Source: Pinguiococcus pyrenoidosus
Taxonomy: Eukaryota > Sar > Pinguiophyceae > Pinguiochrysidales > Pinguiochrysidaceae
Direction: 5' to 3'
DNA length: 42,123 nucleotides
Assembly: GCA_019677205.1 (NCBI GenBank)
Contig: JAAMXY010000352.1
Span: forward strand, 9,487-51,609
Shown here piece after piece: positions 10,736 to 21,685 of the stretch. The notes beneath the pieces were generated by a model. It did no database searches. It saw only the letters and a list, made by a program, of their open reading frames with translations, and was not told the origin of the DNA. The translations under genes and the position numbers were made by a program. Each line of letters opens with the position of its first letter. Position 1 is the stretch's first letter.

Positions 10736-13534
10736 CTAAGACTGCTTGCCGTTCACGATCTGCGTGACCCGGTCCGGGCCGTACATCCCCTCTCGCGCTC
10801 GGTACACCCGCTCCAGCTCTGCGATGTTTCGCATGGAGTGGCCGTAGATCCGCTGGAACGAGCCGTCCTCGAAGGTGAAGCCCAGATTGAGCGTGATCTC
10901 CCTCGCCAGCTCGGCGTACAACTGCAGCAACGCGATGCGGTCCACGAACGGCACGGCTCCTCTACTCGAGCACTGGTCGTAGTTGACGATCCGCCGCAGA
11001 AAGGTGTCGTCAAAGCTGAAGACGCGCTTGCCGTGCGCTTGCGGAGAGTGCTCGGCCACGCCCAGGATCTCGTTGATGGCGTCGCGCAGCTCCCTGCCGT
11101 GATAGCCCAACTCGTCCCCTACCATGATCTTCTCCTGCTCGCGACACTGGACCAAGAAGAACGCGTGCCTGGCGAAGCGCGAGTCCTCGCCCTTGTCGTC
11201 GTCGATGCCCACCCCTTGCAGCAGCGCGGCCACCCCATCCGCCTTGCCATGCCGCCCGAACGAGCGCATGCGCTGCAGCAGGCCGAAGATCAGGAAGCTG
11301 GCGGCGCGGGTCCAGCCGGTGAAGCAGCAGACGCGGAGACTCTTCCCGTCCGCGAGCTTCCGGCGCAGGCGCCAGCGTCCGCCGTTTTCGCCAAGGTGGC
11401 GACACGACTTGCCGAGGATGAAGTCCGCCGCCCGCCGGTGGAAGCAGTACTGCAGCGTGTAGAAGCTCACGTTCGAGTAGGCCGGGTTGCTGGACTCGCC
11501 ATATGGCACGAAGAACACCAAATCCTCCTCGGGGATCCGCAGCGCCAGCGCCTTGCGCGAGCTGCCCGAGTACTTGCCCTCGATGTACGGCTCGAAGAAG
11601 TCGTGCAGGTTCGAGTTGTACGTGGCGTCGGTCATGCAAGAAGGAAGCACGTCCGACCAGCCCATGAAGGGCGTGATGAGCTGGTGATCCGGCAGCGCGC
11701 CGGGATCCGACGACGGGATGTCGTAGATGATCCACACCCGCTTCCCCAGCACCGCCGCTAAGATGTCCAGATGACCTCCTGGGCTGCAGGAGCAGAAGTG
11801 GCAGCAGCAGCGGCAGCAACAGCAAACGACAGTAAGGTTGGCAACCCGAGAAAAAGAAGCGGCGGCAAACGCTTTGATCGCACGTACCCAATGTCGGGAT
11901 CCTCTCCAGTGATGCAGCGCCGCCGCAGGTGCTCGTACTGGCAAACGGAGAGCATGTCCGGCGCAAACTCGGCCACGATGTGCACCATCCGCAGCAGCAC
12001 TTTCCTTGCGTGCACGTGCTCGCGGTCGTCCCCCTCCATCGGGTGCCCGCTCTGGAGCTCCAGCTCCTCGGACATGTGGGGATGCGGATCCGGAAGGCGG
12101 TAGTTCTTGCCCAGGATGTCGTCGAAGGCCACCTCCAAGGCGTCCCAAATGGTCGGCCGTCGCATCCTCTCCAGACCCAGGCTACCCCCAGGGGGACTCG
12201 AGCAAGTTAGCGTCTCGCGCCCATCCAATCGGGACTTGGCACAATCGCAATCTGCTGACGTACCAGAGTAGCGCCAGGTCCACCAGCGGCTTCTTTTCCA
12301 GCGCCAAGGTGTTGTGGCAGCGCGGACCCGGCTCGCTGCTCATCGCGTGCGTCTGCCGTCGGGCAGCAAGGCCGTTTGCCGCCAACGTCCTCGGCAACGC
12401 GTCCGCATGGCCCCCGGCCTCCGGCTGCGCCATGCTCTGCAAGTGCGCGGTGAGCTCACGATCCACCGCGGGCGCGGAAGCCATCGCCTGCGGCCAGACA
12501 TTCATCCCGACCTGCGCGGCCTCGCCCACTGCCGACGCGGTCGCCAGCGGTCCCGAGACCTCCCCAAGTTCGCGCAGGTCCGGACTGACGGGCACCGCGG
12601 TATTCCTCTTCTTCTCCGCTCGCGCTTGCGTCTCCAGCGGCTGCGGCCGCGCTCGCTTGCCTGAAGCCACACCGGCCCCTTTTAGCTTGGTCGGCGGCAT
12701 CTCAAGCTGCCCAGATGGCTGCGATTGCGGTTGCGGTTGCGGTTGCTGCTGCTGTTGCTGCTGCTTTTGCTGCTGAAGAAATAGCTGCTGCTGCTGCTGC
12801 TGCTGCAGATGGAGCTGCTGGAGGTGCCGCTGTTGCAGATGATGTTGATCACCATTTTGCTTCTGCTGCTGCTGCTGCTGCTGCTGCGCCTGCAACTCGG
12901 GCTGCTGCGGCTGTTGCTGCGACGTTGTCTCCTCCGTTCGACGCAGTTCCGACTGGCTCTCCTGCTGCACCTTCGACTGCTTTGACGCATGCGACTGCGG
13001 CGCGTCCGCCTGCTGGCCCAGCTCTTGAAGCTGCTCTGCTTCAGTCGCGTCCGCAGTGGCAACGCCCTGGTCCAACCCGTTTATCTTGTAGTAGGGCGGT
13101 GCGCCGGATGCAGGCACCGGCGCTGGGCCGTCCGCTCTTTCAATGATCCGGATGGCCAGAGCGCGCGACACGCGGTCCACCACGTCTTGGGAAATCTGGC
13201 CGGAGGCGCCACCGGACGGTTCGGCTCGCAGCGGCTGTGCGGCCGGAGCCTCTGCAGAGCTCACGGTTGCCCCCTGCTGCTGATCACTCATGATGTCCAC
13301 GATGACGGAGCCCTCGGACGAGTTGTCCGACTCCGGCGCGGCGGGGAAGTGGCGCATGGCGTCCGGGAAGCTGCTGTCGTCCGCGCGCGGCGCCGGCATC
13401 TGCCCAAACGGCGGCGCGCTGGACAGTTCGATCCGGCGGACGAGACTGGGGTGCGACTCGTACGCGAGATCGTCCAGGTTGCTGGTGACGCCCTGGCTGG
13501 CCTCACGGCGCTTGGCCGGCCGGTCACCACGCAT
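10736..13534 (-). CDS. Glutamine-rich protein with possible OTU-like domain
   Basis: Minus-strand exons 12264-13534, 11888-12181 and 10736-11783 (introns 12182-12263 and 11784-11887, both GT-AG and frame-consistent). I do not recognise the family firmly. The N-terminal half (about 420 aa) is low complexity, with several poly-Gln runs from CAG/CAA codons. The C-terminal part is well ordered: TIWDALEVAFDDILGKNYR, then HARKVLLRMVHIVAEFAPDM, then YEHLRRRCITGEDPDIGPGG followed by HLDILAAVLGKRVWIIYDIP. The last block resembles the Y...GG.LEL.ALA..L...I.IY pattern of OTU cysteine proteases, but no Cys stands where the GNC(L/F)FRA nucleophile would be. The start is the first in-frame ATG; an upstream exon cannot be excluded. 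It may be a transcriptional or ubiquitin-related regulator; this is inference. Confidence 0.72.
12728..12900 (-). repeat. Poly-glutamine coding repeats
   Basis: Clusters of CTG/TTG on the plus strand read as CAG/CAA on the minus strand and encode several Gln runs of up to nine residues, mixed with Pro, Leu and His. The mixture of CAG and CAA suggests an old, interrupted repeat. Confidence 0.9.
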
Positions 13535-14755
13535 GACTTCGCGGCGCCGCAATCCTTTCCGGCTGCGCAGCTCCTCCGCTGAGTTCCAGCCCAACTGGTG
13601 GAGGGATTTTGGCCCGCAAAGCCAACCCCTTCGGTGCGCGGTGCGCGGGTGTGTTATGCGGCGATTGCGCGGGTAATTCGAATGAGTCTTTTTGCGCCAA
13701 TGGCCGCGCTTGCGCTATGGATCTTTGGGATTGTACTATGTTGTTTTGTCCAGGTCAGGCCCCGGCGGGGAAAACGCCAGGAATCATGGGCAAAACCCTG
13801 GCCTCTGTGGAGAGCTGGCGGCCTAGCCTTCAGCTCGTAGGGGGGTATAGACGTGACAGCGAAGCTCTGCTGTACACCACGACTCGGAGGCGAGACCCGA
13901 GCAAATCACAGGGAGCCATGAGCCCCACGCAGAGCATCGAAAGGACTGCTCACAAAGCGTAGAGATGTACGCGATCGCAAGAACCTCGAACGTCTCCCGC
14001 ATATCTTTAGCATAGGAATTTCATCCGGTAGTGTGAGGATGCCATACTTCCAACATACTCTTCAGGGTCCAAGATGAGATGGACACGGGACACAGACGTA
14101 TGCAGGGAGCGTCGTTGATTTCAAAAGGCTTCGTCGCAACCGGTTCTAGAGCTCGCCAATCGTGACGGGCCATTCGGAAACCATTTTCAATGTGGTGCGC
14201 CAATGATGCCATCTCCGGACCCATACAAGGGCTCTCGAAATTCGAATTGCTGCGCGCCAGGAATCTTTCTGCTGAACCCGTCTAGGCTCCGATCCCGCTT
14301 GCACCGCGGGATCGCTAGCAGGCCAATCACATAGCCAAGAAGTACGTAGCCGAGCTGCTGCTCCTAGAGTAGGGTACGTCATGCAACTCCGCCTGCAGGA
14401 AGTCCAGACTATGGTACTCGTCCGGGTGGCAGTGGACAGCTTCGGAACGCGCGTCCAAAAAAGAGAAAAAAAACTTCAAGGGATCGGCAACGACGCCCGA
14501 ACAGCCTCTGCTACCTGCACACAACCACGAAGAGGGACCTGAAGCCAAGGTACGTCTTTTACGCCCAGGGAAGAAAGGACTGATACCACTGTATCAGTAG
14601 CAAATCACCAAAATGGGCGGTCACCACTGCTCCACTGACGAAGCACAAGCCACAGACTGCCGCCATCCCGTTTTCGTCAAGATGCGGCGATAGCCAGTAT
14701 TCATGCGCCCACTGGTATCCTCGGTTGGATCTTGCCGCCCAGCAACGACCGCTGG
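13535..14755. other. Divergent intergenic region, no gene recognised
   Basis: A 1.2-kb region between the start of the Q-rich gene (minus) and the start of the translin-TRAX gene (plus). It should hold both promoters. A 117-codon plus-strand open frame at 13609-13962 contains several Cys but has no recognisable domain and no supporting splice context. I see no RNA gene. Confidence 0.5.
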
Positions 14756-17033
14756 ATGCGGCGGTCCTTGCGTGCCTACCGCCTCGCGGCCCTACTCTCT
14801 TCGGCCGTCGTGCACCGAGAGGTCCTTGCTTTCTCCAGGCAGGCGAGGACGCTAGCTTTGACGCCGCTCTGGAGCGCTTCGCGTCAGCTGATCCTCAGGA
14901 TGCAACCCAGCCCTTCATTTCCCGCCACTTTTACCACGGACAGCAGCCAGGTATCGGGATCACTTTGCCAACCTAGGGTCATTTCGAAGTGTAGAAAAAA
15001 GTCTCACGCGTGCTCCACGCCTGAAAAGCAGCTTCTCCACCCGGAAGATCGGGAGAACACGTTGGCGGAGATTGAAAAGGAGCGAAATGATCGAGACGAC
15101 GCGTTCCGTGCAGGTGAGATACGCCGCCAAAACGGGATTCCGCGCCTGGACATTGTGTGCAAATGTGTGGGAGTAACACAGATGCGTAGGGCGAGCGATC
15201 AGCGCGCATGTGCAGCAGGCGCTGTCGAGCTTTCACTACGGACTGCAAGACAACGCCGTCGAAGAGCTGAGGAAAGCGGAAGTGGCACTGCAGGTGAGCC
15301 TTCCAACAGTGCTGGAGCTGGAGAAAACTGCATGCCTTCGCAGGCTGATACGATCTGCACCGAAATGTGCATTCGCACAGGAATACGAAGCTGCAAATCC
15401 GCACATCGTCGGCTGCAGAGAGGGCAATATGAACCATGTCTGCGAGTCGTTCCTGAAGGTCAAAGCGTTCCACCACTTTCTCAATGCTGGACAGGTCCGT
15501 GTGGTTTCGAATGCAGGACAGCCGTTTGGCATTCCTGACGGTGGTGCTGCAGGCGCTTTCACGAGCTTCCTTGGGAGATGCCTTTGACGACGAGGAGTAC
15601 CTCGCAGCGATGATTGAGGTGATCCCGACATGCCCTGAAGCAGCATGCTGCCGCTGCTGCTCATTCACGTGAACGCTCGCGGATATGTCGTCACCAGCTT
15701 TGTAGAGAAGTCGCGCACTATGCGCTGCGCCGGGCAACCGCACTCGACGTGGACAGTGTGGCGCTGTGCCGGAGATTTGTGAGCGAGCTGAAGGAGGAGC
15801 TCTTGCTCTTTGACTTGCGCAACGGCCCGCTTCGGCGGAAATTCGATGGGGTCAAATACTCAGAGCGCCGCTGTGAGGACATGCTCTACGAACTGTCCTT
15901 CAATCAGAATGAGAAGGCAGCCGAGCCGGACGAGCGCCCTGCAAAGCGCATGAAGCCGTCGGACGCCCCAGCCGCGGAGGCGAATGGCATGGTCGCAAAG
16001 GAGGAATGGGAGCTGCTGCGCCAGAAGTACCACGACTACGACCAGAAGCGAGAAGATGTCATCAAGAGCTGCAGAGATGCGCAGAAGAATGCAAAGAATG
16101 CGATCTATGCAGCACATCGACGCCAACGGGACAGGTGAGTTCCACGCCGAGCGAGGAAGAACCGGGAGAATTCCCGCTTATTGCATGTTTCACCATCACG
16201 GACGTCTAGGGCGCAACAACTGATTGAATCTGCCGTGAGCGACGTCCAGAAAATCTACGACAAACACATCAACGCGTTCCCCAGCCTGCGTCATGGGTCG
16301 TTCAGCAATGCGTTGGAAGAGCTTGCGGAGGCACAACTGTTCTTCACGTGGATCACCTCGGCAGGTGCTTCTCCGCTTGCTTTTCTGATCATAATTGCTC
16401 TGCTTTCTGCACAATATTGATAACGCGGAGTCGCTCTGGCTGCTAGAGGATCCTTCAGCAAGCGCAGCGTGTCCGCGGCGAAGTGAGATCGCAAACGGCT
16501 TGCTGAATGCACACGAGTATCTCGGTTCGTCGCTTTCCTCGGCTGCGTCCTTTTCGTTTTGGTGTTTCCCACCAAGATGGCGAGTAAAAGATCTGCTCTT
16601 GTAGGCGCGTTGAGTGACTTTTCGGGAGAGGTTGGGCGCATCGGTGTGGAAGCGGCGACGAAGCGCAAGAGCGCTCTCGTGAGATCCTGCCTTGAAGCCG
16701 CCTTTGCCTCGCATGCCGTCCTCTTGTCGATGCAGCTGCATGGGGGTACGTCCTACAGCCTCGTGATCAATGGTGTATGCTTTGCTAGAGTAGCGTTGAC
16801 GTCATCTGCTGTCGCAGAGAAAGCAAAGAAGGTGCACGCGGCGGAGAGGAATCTCCGCAAACTGGAGACGATCGAGTATGACCTTGCGGTGCGAGCCAAC
16901 CAAAAAGGTAGCTCCGCAGTGCCTGCCATGGTTGCACCATCGAGCGCCAAGGCCGAGCCTGATCCCCGAATCCCCTTGCGCAGGTCCTGCGATCTCAGAT
17001 TTCGACGGGTCGAACGAGGCGCAGAAAGACTAA
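14756..17033 (+). CDS. TSN-TSNAX: Single-chain translin-TRAX (C3PO-like) fusion protein
   Basis: Ten exons (14756-15113, 15190-15293, 15381-15458, 15517-15618, 15698-16134, 16210-16364, 16447-16524, 16605-16745, 16818-16907, 16999-17033) give 525 aa. Translin and TRAX normally form the hetero-octameric C3PO RNase, which degrades small-RNA passenger strands and tRNA fragments. Domain 1 (about residues 100-265) is translin-like: DDEEYLAAMIE joined to LCREVAHYALRRATALDVDS, then RFVSELKEELLLFDLRNGPL and RRKFDGVKYSERRCEDMLYE. A Lys/Pro linker with a KRMK cluster follows. Domain 2 (about 320-510) is TRAX-like: NALEELAEAQLFF, LGALSDFSGEVGR, KVHAAERNLRKLETIEYDLA. Acidic residues E397, E400, D442 and E446 match the spacing of the TRAX catalytic set. 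The Arg/Ala/Leu-rich N-terminus resembles an organelle presequence. The last intron is a choice; reading through it would end at 17137 instead. The first-exon start is the least certain part. Confidence 0.88.
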
Positions 17034-17145
17034 GCCGCGTCCTGGCGAGACGCAAATCCGTGTGCCGCTGCGGCATGGCAAATGCACAACTGGGGGTAGC
17101 GTGCAAGGATGTGACTCAGCGACTCAAACCTTCGTAGGATTTCTC

Positions 17146-17190
17146 GACAAGACGTGACACGACACGACACAACACGACCCAAGACGACGG
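17146..17190. repeat. ACACG/ACGAC short repeat in convergent spacer
   Basis: Degenerate copies of a 5-6-bp unit (GACACGACACGACACAACACG-like) lie in the spacer between the 3' ends of the translin-TRAX and coiled-coil genes. No function is evident. Confidence 0.6.
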
Positions 17191-17218
17191 GGACTTTCCG
17201 CTGCTTCACTGCATTCTG

Positions 17219-18742
17219 TCATCGAGAGATCCTCCTCTTGGTCAGACTATTGGTGAGCGAAGCGACCTTTTCGTCGCTCCACGGCGTATCACTGTTATCT
17301 GCATCCTCAACGAAGTCTTTGATGGTGAATGGCAGCCCGCTCCCGAAGTCCACAGCCGTTTGGCGCAGCTTTCGATTCTCTTGCCGCCGCGGCTTGCTCG
17401 CCGTCTGCGATGTTTCCCTACCGCCTTTGTCGACATGCCGTCGTGGGTCAGCCGTCTTGGCCTTGCGCTGTGAGGGCAGACGGCGCTCGAACGAAGGCGA
17501 GTCTGTCTGAGGACCCGGTGTCTGCGCTTTGCCCAGGCCGACGTCGATCGCAAGGCTCAAGTCCCTCTCGGGGACGCGAGCGTCATCCAGCAGCCCTTCC
17601 CCCGGATGCATGAGGGCAAACTTGGCGCGAAGCGCGGACGCCTCGTGCTTGAATTTCTTCACGTCCTGGGTCGCGCGGTTTCGCGTCCAGTCAAGCTTGA
17701 CGCGAAGCTCGAGGTACTTCTCGTCCATGAGGCGCAGCTGATCTTCCAAGATTTTGGACCCTTCTTGCATCTCGAGGATGACCCTCTCCCGTGCTGCGTT
17801 GCGCTTGGCGAGCACCTCGCCCCGTTTCCGAAGGACGACGGTCTGCTTCTCTGCGCGACGCTGAAGTTCGTAGGCCTTCGCCTTGGCCGCCGCCTCGTGC
17901 TTCAGATGCAGCATCAGCTTCTCGACGTGGTCGCCCAGCGCTCCCACCTTCTTCTTGGAAATCTGCAACGCATCTTCCACGCGAACCCGCGCGTCCTTCT
18001 CCTGCTGGTGTCGATGGTACAGATGCTCCGCCCGAGCTCGCAGTCGGCGCATGTCTCTTTGCGTCTCCACCGACGCCCTACGTGATTTGCGTTTCCACAG
18101 CTTTGCTTGCAAACTCTTCGTCAACGTGATCACCACTTGGACGAGCTCCGGCAAGCTCGTGTTTTCTTTGCAACCAGCGTCGTGATCTTCCAAGAAGGCC
18201 AAAATCGCGTGCTTGGCGTCTTGATGTTGCTTGGCAAATATTTTGCCCTGACGACTTTCCCCTTCGTGATCCGCATCAGAATTCCCATTGGCACTGGCAG
18301 TAGCGTTGGACTTGATTTTCTCGTGCTTTGCCACTTTGTCGCTGAGGTCGGCGTTCTTGGTGCGGAGCTCCAGAACCTGGGCTTTGAGGCCCTGGATCTC
18401 TTTGTTTTTTGCCCGCGTCATGTCCAGCAGCTGCGCTTGCAGGGCGGCCAAGGTCCCAGTAGCAGTGGCGAGCTTCTCCTCGCAAGTCGGGTTGTTCTCC
18501 CCAGCCTCAGGTGCGGCGATCTCAAACTCGTTTGGCAAGGTAACATCGCCGCTTTCTTCGTAGGTCGCGTCCTCATAATCCTCTCTCCCATACTCGTCGT
18601 CGTCGTCGTCGTCGTCGTCTTCGTCGCTTTGATCATGCTTCTCTACGGTGGCGTCGATCCTGTCCAGCTCGTCGTCGACGCTCTGCGGCTCAGCATCTAC
18701 ATCGTCCACCTCGGAGTAATCCTCTTCGGCGCTGCTCGCCAT
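17219..18742 (-). CDS. Acidic coiled-coil protein, unknown function
   Basis: A single uninterrupted minus-strand frame of 507 codons plus stop, starting MASSAEEDYSEVDDVDAE. The first 90 residues are strongly acidic and include a run of Asp from a GAC/GAT repeat. From about residue 90 to 385 the sequence is predicted coiled coil: long heptad-rich stretches of Lys, Glu, Ala and Leu, broken by a less charged insert (HAILAFLEDHDAGCKENTS, then LPELVQVVITLTKSLQAKLW). The tail (about 400-507) is basic and Ser/Thr/Pro-rich, with FGSGLPFTIKDFVEDAD near the end. I do not recognise the family. A structural role in cilia, centrosome or cytoskeleton would fit the composition but is speculation. It is divergent from the PP2A subunit gene. 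Confidence 0.8.
   Translation of the reverse strand: MASSAEEDYSEVDDVDAEPQSVDDELDRIDATVEKHDQSDEDDDDDDDDEYGREDYEDATYEESGDVTLPNEFEIAAPEAGENNPTCEEKLATATGTLAALQAQLLDMTRAKNKEIQGLKAQVLELRTKNADLSDKVAKHEKIKSNATASANGNSDADHEGESRQGKIFAKQHQDAKHAILAFLEDHDAGCKENTSLPELVQVVITLTKSLQAKLWKRKSRRASVETQRDMRRLRARAEHLYHRHQQEKDARVRVEDALQISKKKVGALGDHVEKLMLHLKHEAAAKAKAYELQRRAEKQTVVLRKRGEVLAKRNAARERVILEMQEGSKILEDQLRLMDEKYLELRVKLDWTRNRATQDVKKFKHEASALRAKFALMHPGEGLLDDARVPERDLSLAIDVGLGKAQTPGPQTDSPSFERRLPSQRKAKTADPRRHVDKGGRETSQTASKPRRQENRKLRQTAVDFGSGLPFTIKDFVEDADNSDTPWSDEKVASLTNSLTKRRISR
18597..18631 (-). repeat. Poly-aspartate trinucleotide repeat
   Basis: GTC/GTCGTC triplets on the plus strand encode a run of Asp in the acidic N-terminus of the coiled-coil protein. 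It is a possible site of length polymorphism. Confidence 0.85.
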
Positions 18743-19416
18743 GGCCACTCTGCGGTGCAAGAGAGTCCCCGAGACGCCGACGGGTTGCGTACTACTCTAC
18801 ACGTCTCCTGGCGCCGCATCTGCCCTAAAGCCGGGAAAGGCGGCTGTCGTTCGTTTTGTCCCAAGCGCTCCAGGTACCCGCAGCACTGTGCTATGGCGCT
18901 GCAGCGTCGTGATCCTCACGCAGCCTATGCGGCCGCTGCGGCGGCTGCTGGCAGGGCTGGAGATTCCGGCGAAACGGAAGTAGACACGTCCGCCGGCGGT
19001 GGCTGCGGCCGCTGTACAATCTGCTTCCACCTGGCCTTCCGGGATGTGGTACCCAATCCCGAGGCGCCGCTTTTCAAACCCCCAGGGCTCCGTCCCCACG
19101 TCACGCCCATCCCATGGCTGCCTTCCTGGCCGTGATGTCAGCTGCGGCGCTTATCCGGGTGTCCAAGACGGGCGCTAAGCGCTTCTGGCCGGAACCGTCA
19201 CGGGAAGTCCGCGACGCCGCTCTCCAGCGGCAGGTGCGTTACGTCTTGGCCGCCCACTTGCGAAGATCCATCGGCGGCGAGAGAAGCCTTCACGCGCCAC
19301 AGAACGGCCATGCAGGGGGTTCGCAATTTCCCGCGGCCGGGCTCCCGGCGGGCCGAGGTACTGAATTGGTTTGCCACGAGCGGATCGCAGCGGAGTCGAA
19401 GCCGCAGCTGACGTCG
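18743..19416. other. Divergent promoter region, coiled-coil gene / PP2A B55
   Basis: About 670 bp between two divergent start codons. The B55 frame stays open upstream to ATG codons at 19114 and 19135, so part of this region could encode a B55 N-terminal extension. Longer open frames here are unlikely to be genes because they overlap the antisense of the coiled-coil gene. Confidence 0.5.
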
Positions 19417-21545
19417 ATGAGGCAGGATCGCAACAAGGCTCGACAGGAGCAGCGGGGCGTCATCCAGTTCTCGCAATGCTTTGGGGATCGCGTGATGGAC
19501 CTGACGGAGGGTACGTGGCTCTTGACGTTGTAGTGCGGCTCAAGCGGAGCTCTCACGTCGATGCTTGGCTGCCACAGCCGACGTCCTCTCCGCCGTCGCG
19601 TACAACCACGACGGCAGCCTCATCGCCACCGGTGACAAGGGCGGCCGCGTGGTGATCCTCAAGAGAGACCCACAGAGCGAGGTGAGCGTACCTCGGCGGC
19701 AGCTGTTGTGAGACCAGTACTTACCCACGAGCGTGCGACAGGGCGAGCGGCCCCGCTACGACTTCCAGATGGAGTTTCAGAGCCACGAGGCCGAGTTCGA
19801 CTACTTGAAGAGCCTGGAGATCGAGGAGAAGATCAACCAGATCCGGTGGTGCTCCAGCCCCTGCATCGGCAACTTCCTGCTTAGCACAAATGGTACGCCG
19901 CTTCTTCAACGACTTTCGGGCATACGCAGGGAGGCACGGAAGACGATAACTTTGGCTCGGCTTCGACCTCGTCTTCCACAGACAAAACCATCAAGCTGTG
20001 GAAGGTCCAGGAGCAGCCCATCATGGACTTCAGTCCCGGCATCAGCGCCGATCTGCCGCCGGAGGATTTCCAGAGGTGCCTCGGCGTTTGTCGTTGCCCG
20101 CCTGGCTTCCCTCGGTCCATTCCCTCACCTCGCTCTGCGACAGCACGCGGCCGCAGGCACGTTCCGATGTATCGGAAAACGACACAATAGAAATCGACGA
20201 CATGGAAGAGCAGGTGCGGTGCCACTTGCCGTTTCCCGGACGTTGTATGAGCGTCTGGAGCGACGGCGACTGATTCCGATGCATATGCGAGTAGATTAAT
20301 GAGCGGAGAGAGGCCTGCCGGAGCATCACGCTGCCGCGGGTTCGTCGGCGGGGAGCACAGTCGACCAGTACTTGTAAACGGGTAAGATGCCTCCCGTGCT
20401 GGCGAACTACGGCGCTCGTGCAGGACGACTCTGATGCTGACGTCTCTTCCTCTCTTGTCTCTCTCGTCTGTCTTGTCTCTCTTGTCTCTCTTGGTCAAAT
20501 CTTTTCCTCTCCTGAAACAGGCATTCGCGAACGCCCATGCCTATCATATCAATAGCATCGCCCCGAGACCAGACATGGAGACCTTCATCAGCGCCGACGA
20601 TCTCCGCATCAACTTGTGGCACATCGACAACTCAGACGTTAGTTACAACATTGTTGATATCAAGCCCGCTGCCATGGATGAGCTCCAGGAGGTGCGGAAT
20701 CTGGAAGCCGTGTGAACGTCAATCGGTGAGGAAGGCTTCTCAACGGCCTCGTGCGTTGTCGTAGGTGATCACGAGCGCCCACGTCGAGCAGAAGAAGGGG
20801 AACGCCATGCTCTACTCCACGTCGAAGGGCTGCGTGAAAATTTTTGACCTTCGCACAAGTGCTTTGTGCAAAAACCATGCTTGTTGCCTGCAAGCACCGA
20901 CGCATCTCCGCGGACCGCAGGTAAGGCCATTTGGAGGCTTGGCTTCGCTCAAAGCAGCCGGTATTGCGATTGCTGATGTTGCGGATGTTGCTGATGTGGC
21001 TCTTGCGTTGCTGACGCTCGTTGAAGGCCAATTTCTTTACGGAGATTGTCGCGTCCATCTCCGACGCGCGCTTCTTGGACGGGGAGCAGCTTGTTGCAGC
21101 GCGAGATTTCCTCACGCTGAAAGTGTGGGACCTGCGAAAGCAGCAAGCTCCCGTGACGGTGATGCCCGTGCATGAAAACGTCAAGAATCGCTTGGGTGAG
21201 CTGTATGAGAACGACCACATCTTCGACAAGTTCGAGGTGTGTAGCTCTCCGGACGCCAAGCACCTCGTGACCGGCACGTACGGGAACGGCTTCCTCTGCG
21301 CGGAAAGCAGCGGCGACTCGGTCAGCCGGATGGACGTGAACAAACCCAACCTGAAGCGAAAGCACGTGAGCTCGACGAGGAAGATTTTGGGCTTCAGAGA
21401 ATCCAGTAGTCGCAACTCGGACTCCAGTATAGACTACGAGGAGGCAGACTTTCAGCAGAGAGTCCTGAAGATGGATTGGTCCCCGTCCGGCGACTCCGTC
21501 GCGGTTGCGGGGCTGAACAAGCTCACCCTTTTCACGCTGAAGTAA
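19417..21545 (+). CDS. PPP2R2: PP2A regulatory subunit B (B55/PR55), WD40
   Basis: Nine exons (19417-19510, 19578-19681, 19742-19892, 19982-20075, 20144-20213, 20313-20381, 20521-20691, 20765-20920, 21027-21545) give 475 aa, close to the usual about 450. B55 is the substrate-selecting subunit of protein phosphatase 2A and controls mitotic exit. Diagnostic blocks: QFSQCFGDR at the N-terminus, [127 protein letters not shown] and [11 protein letters not shown]. The region between blades 2 and 3 (exons 4-6) is divergent, with an acidic insert ([14 protein letters not shown]). The start at 19417 is the ATG nearest the conserved block; in-frame ATGs at 19114 and 19135 would add about 100 residues. 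The last WD blade carries a Ser-rich insert. Confidence 0.95.
20440..20501. repeat. Pyrimidine repeat in PP2A B55 intron 6
   Basis: Repeated TCTCTTGTCTCTC units form a long polypyrimidine tract in the 139-nt intron 20382-20520. It ends shortly before the CCTGAAACAG acceptor. It probably serves as an extended polypyrimidine tract. Confidence 0.7.
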
Positions 21546-21652
21546 CGTATGGGGAGCGAACTCCATGTACGAGAGCCTTCTTTCCGCAGCCGTAAGAGCG
21601 CGCCACGGCGCACAATTTTGTCCCGTCCTGTACGATCATGTCGTCGCACCTG

Positions 21653-21685
21653 NNNNNNNNNNNNNNNNNNNNNNNNNNNNNNNNN
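21653..21685. other. Assembly gap (33 Ns)
   Basis: Thirty-three undetermined bases. The true length of missing DNA cannot be told from the sequence. Confidence 1.

Noticed and set aside
13609-13962. 117-codon Cys-containing plus-strand frame
   Set aside because: No ordered Cys spacing or known domain; the other plus-strand frame over the same region is also open at its start.
15459-15516. Alternative donor at 15495 in the translin-TRAX gene
   Set aside because: It would leave a 22-nt intron; the donor at 15459 gives a normal 58-nt intron and a better translin alignment.
18107-19135. 342-codon plus-strand open frame
   Set aside because: Most of it is antisense to the coiled-coil gene; the Val/Leu/Phe-rich peptide reflects reverse-strand codon pattern, not a membrane protein.
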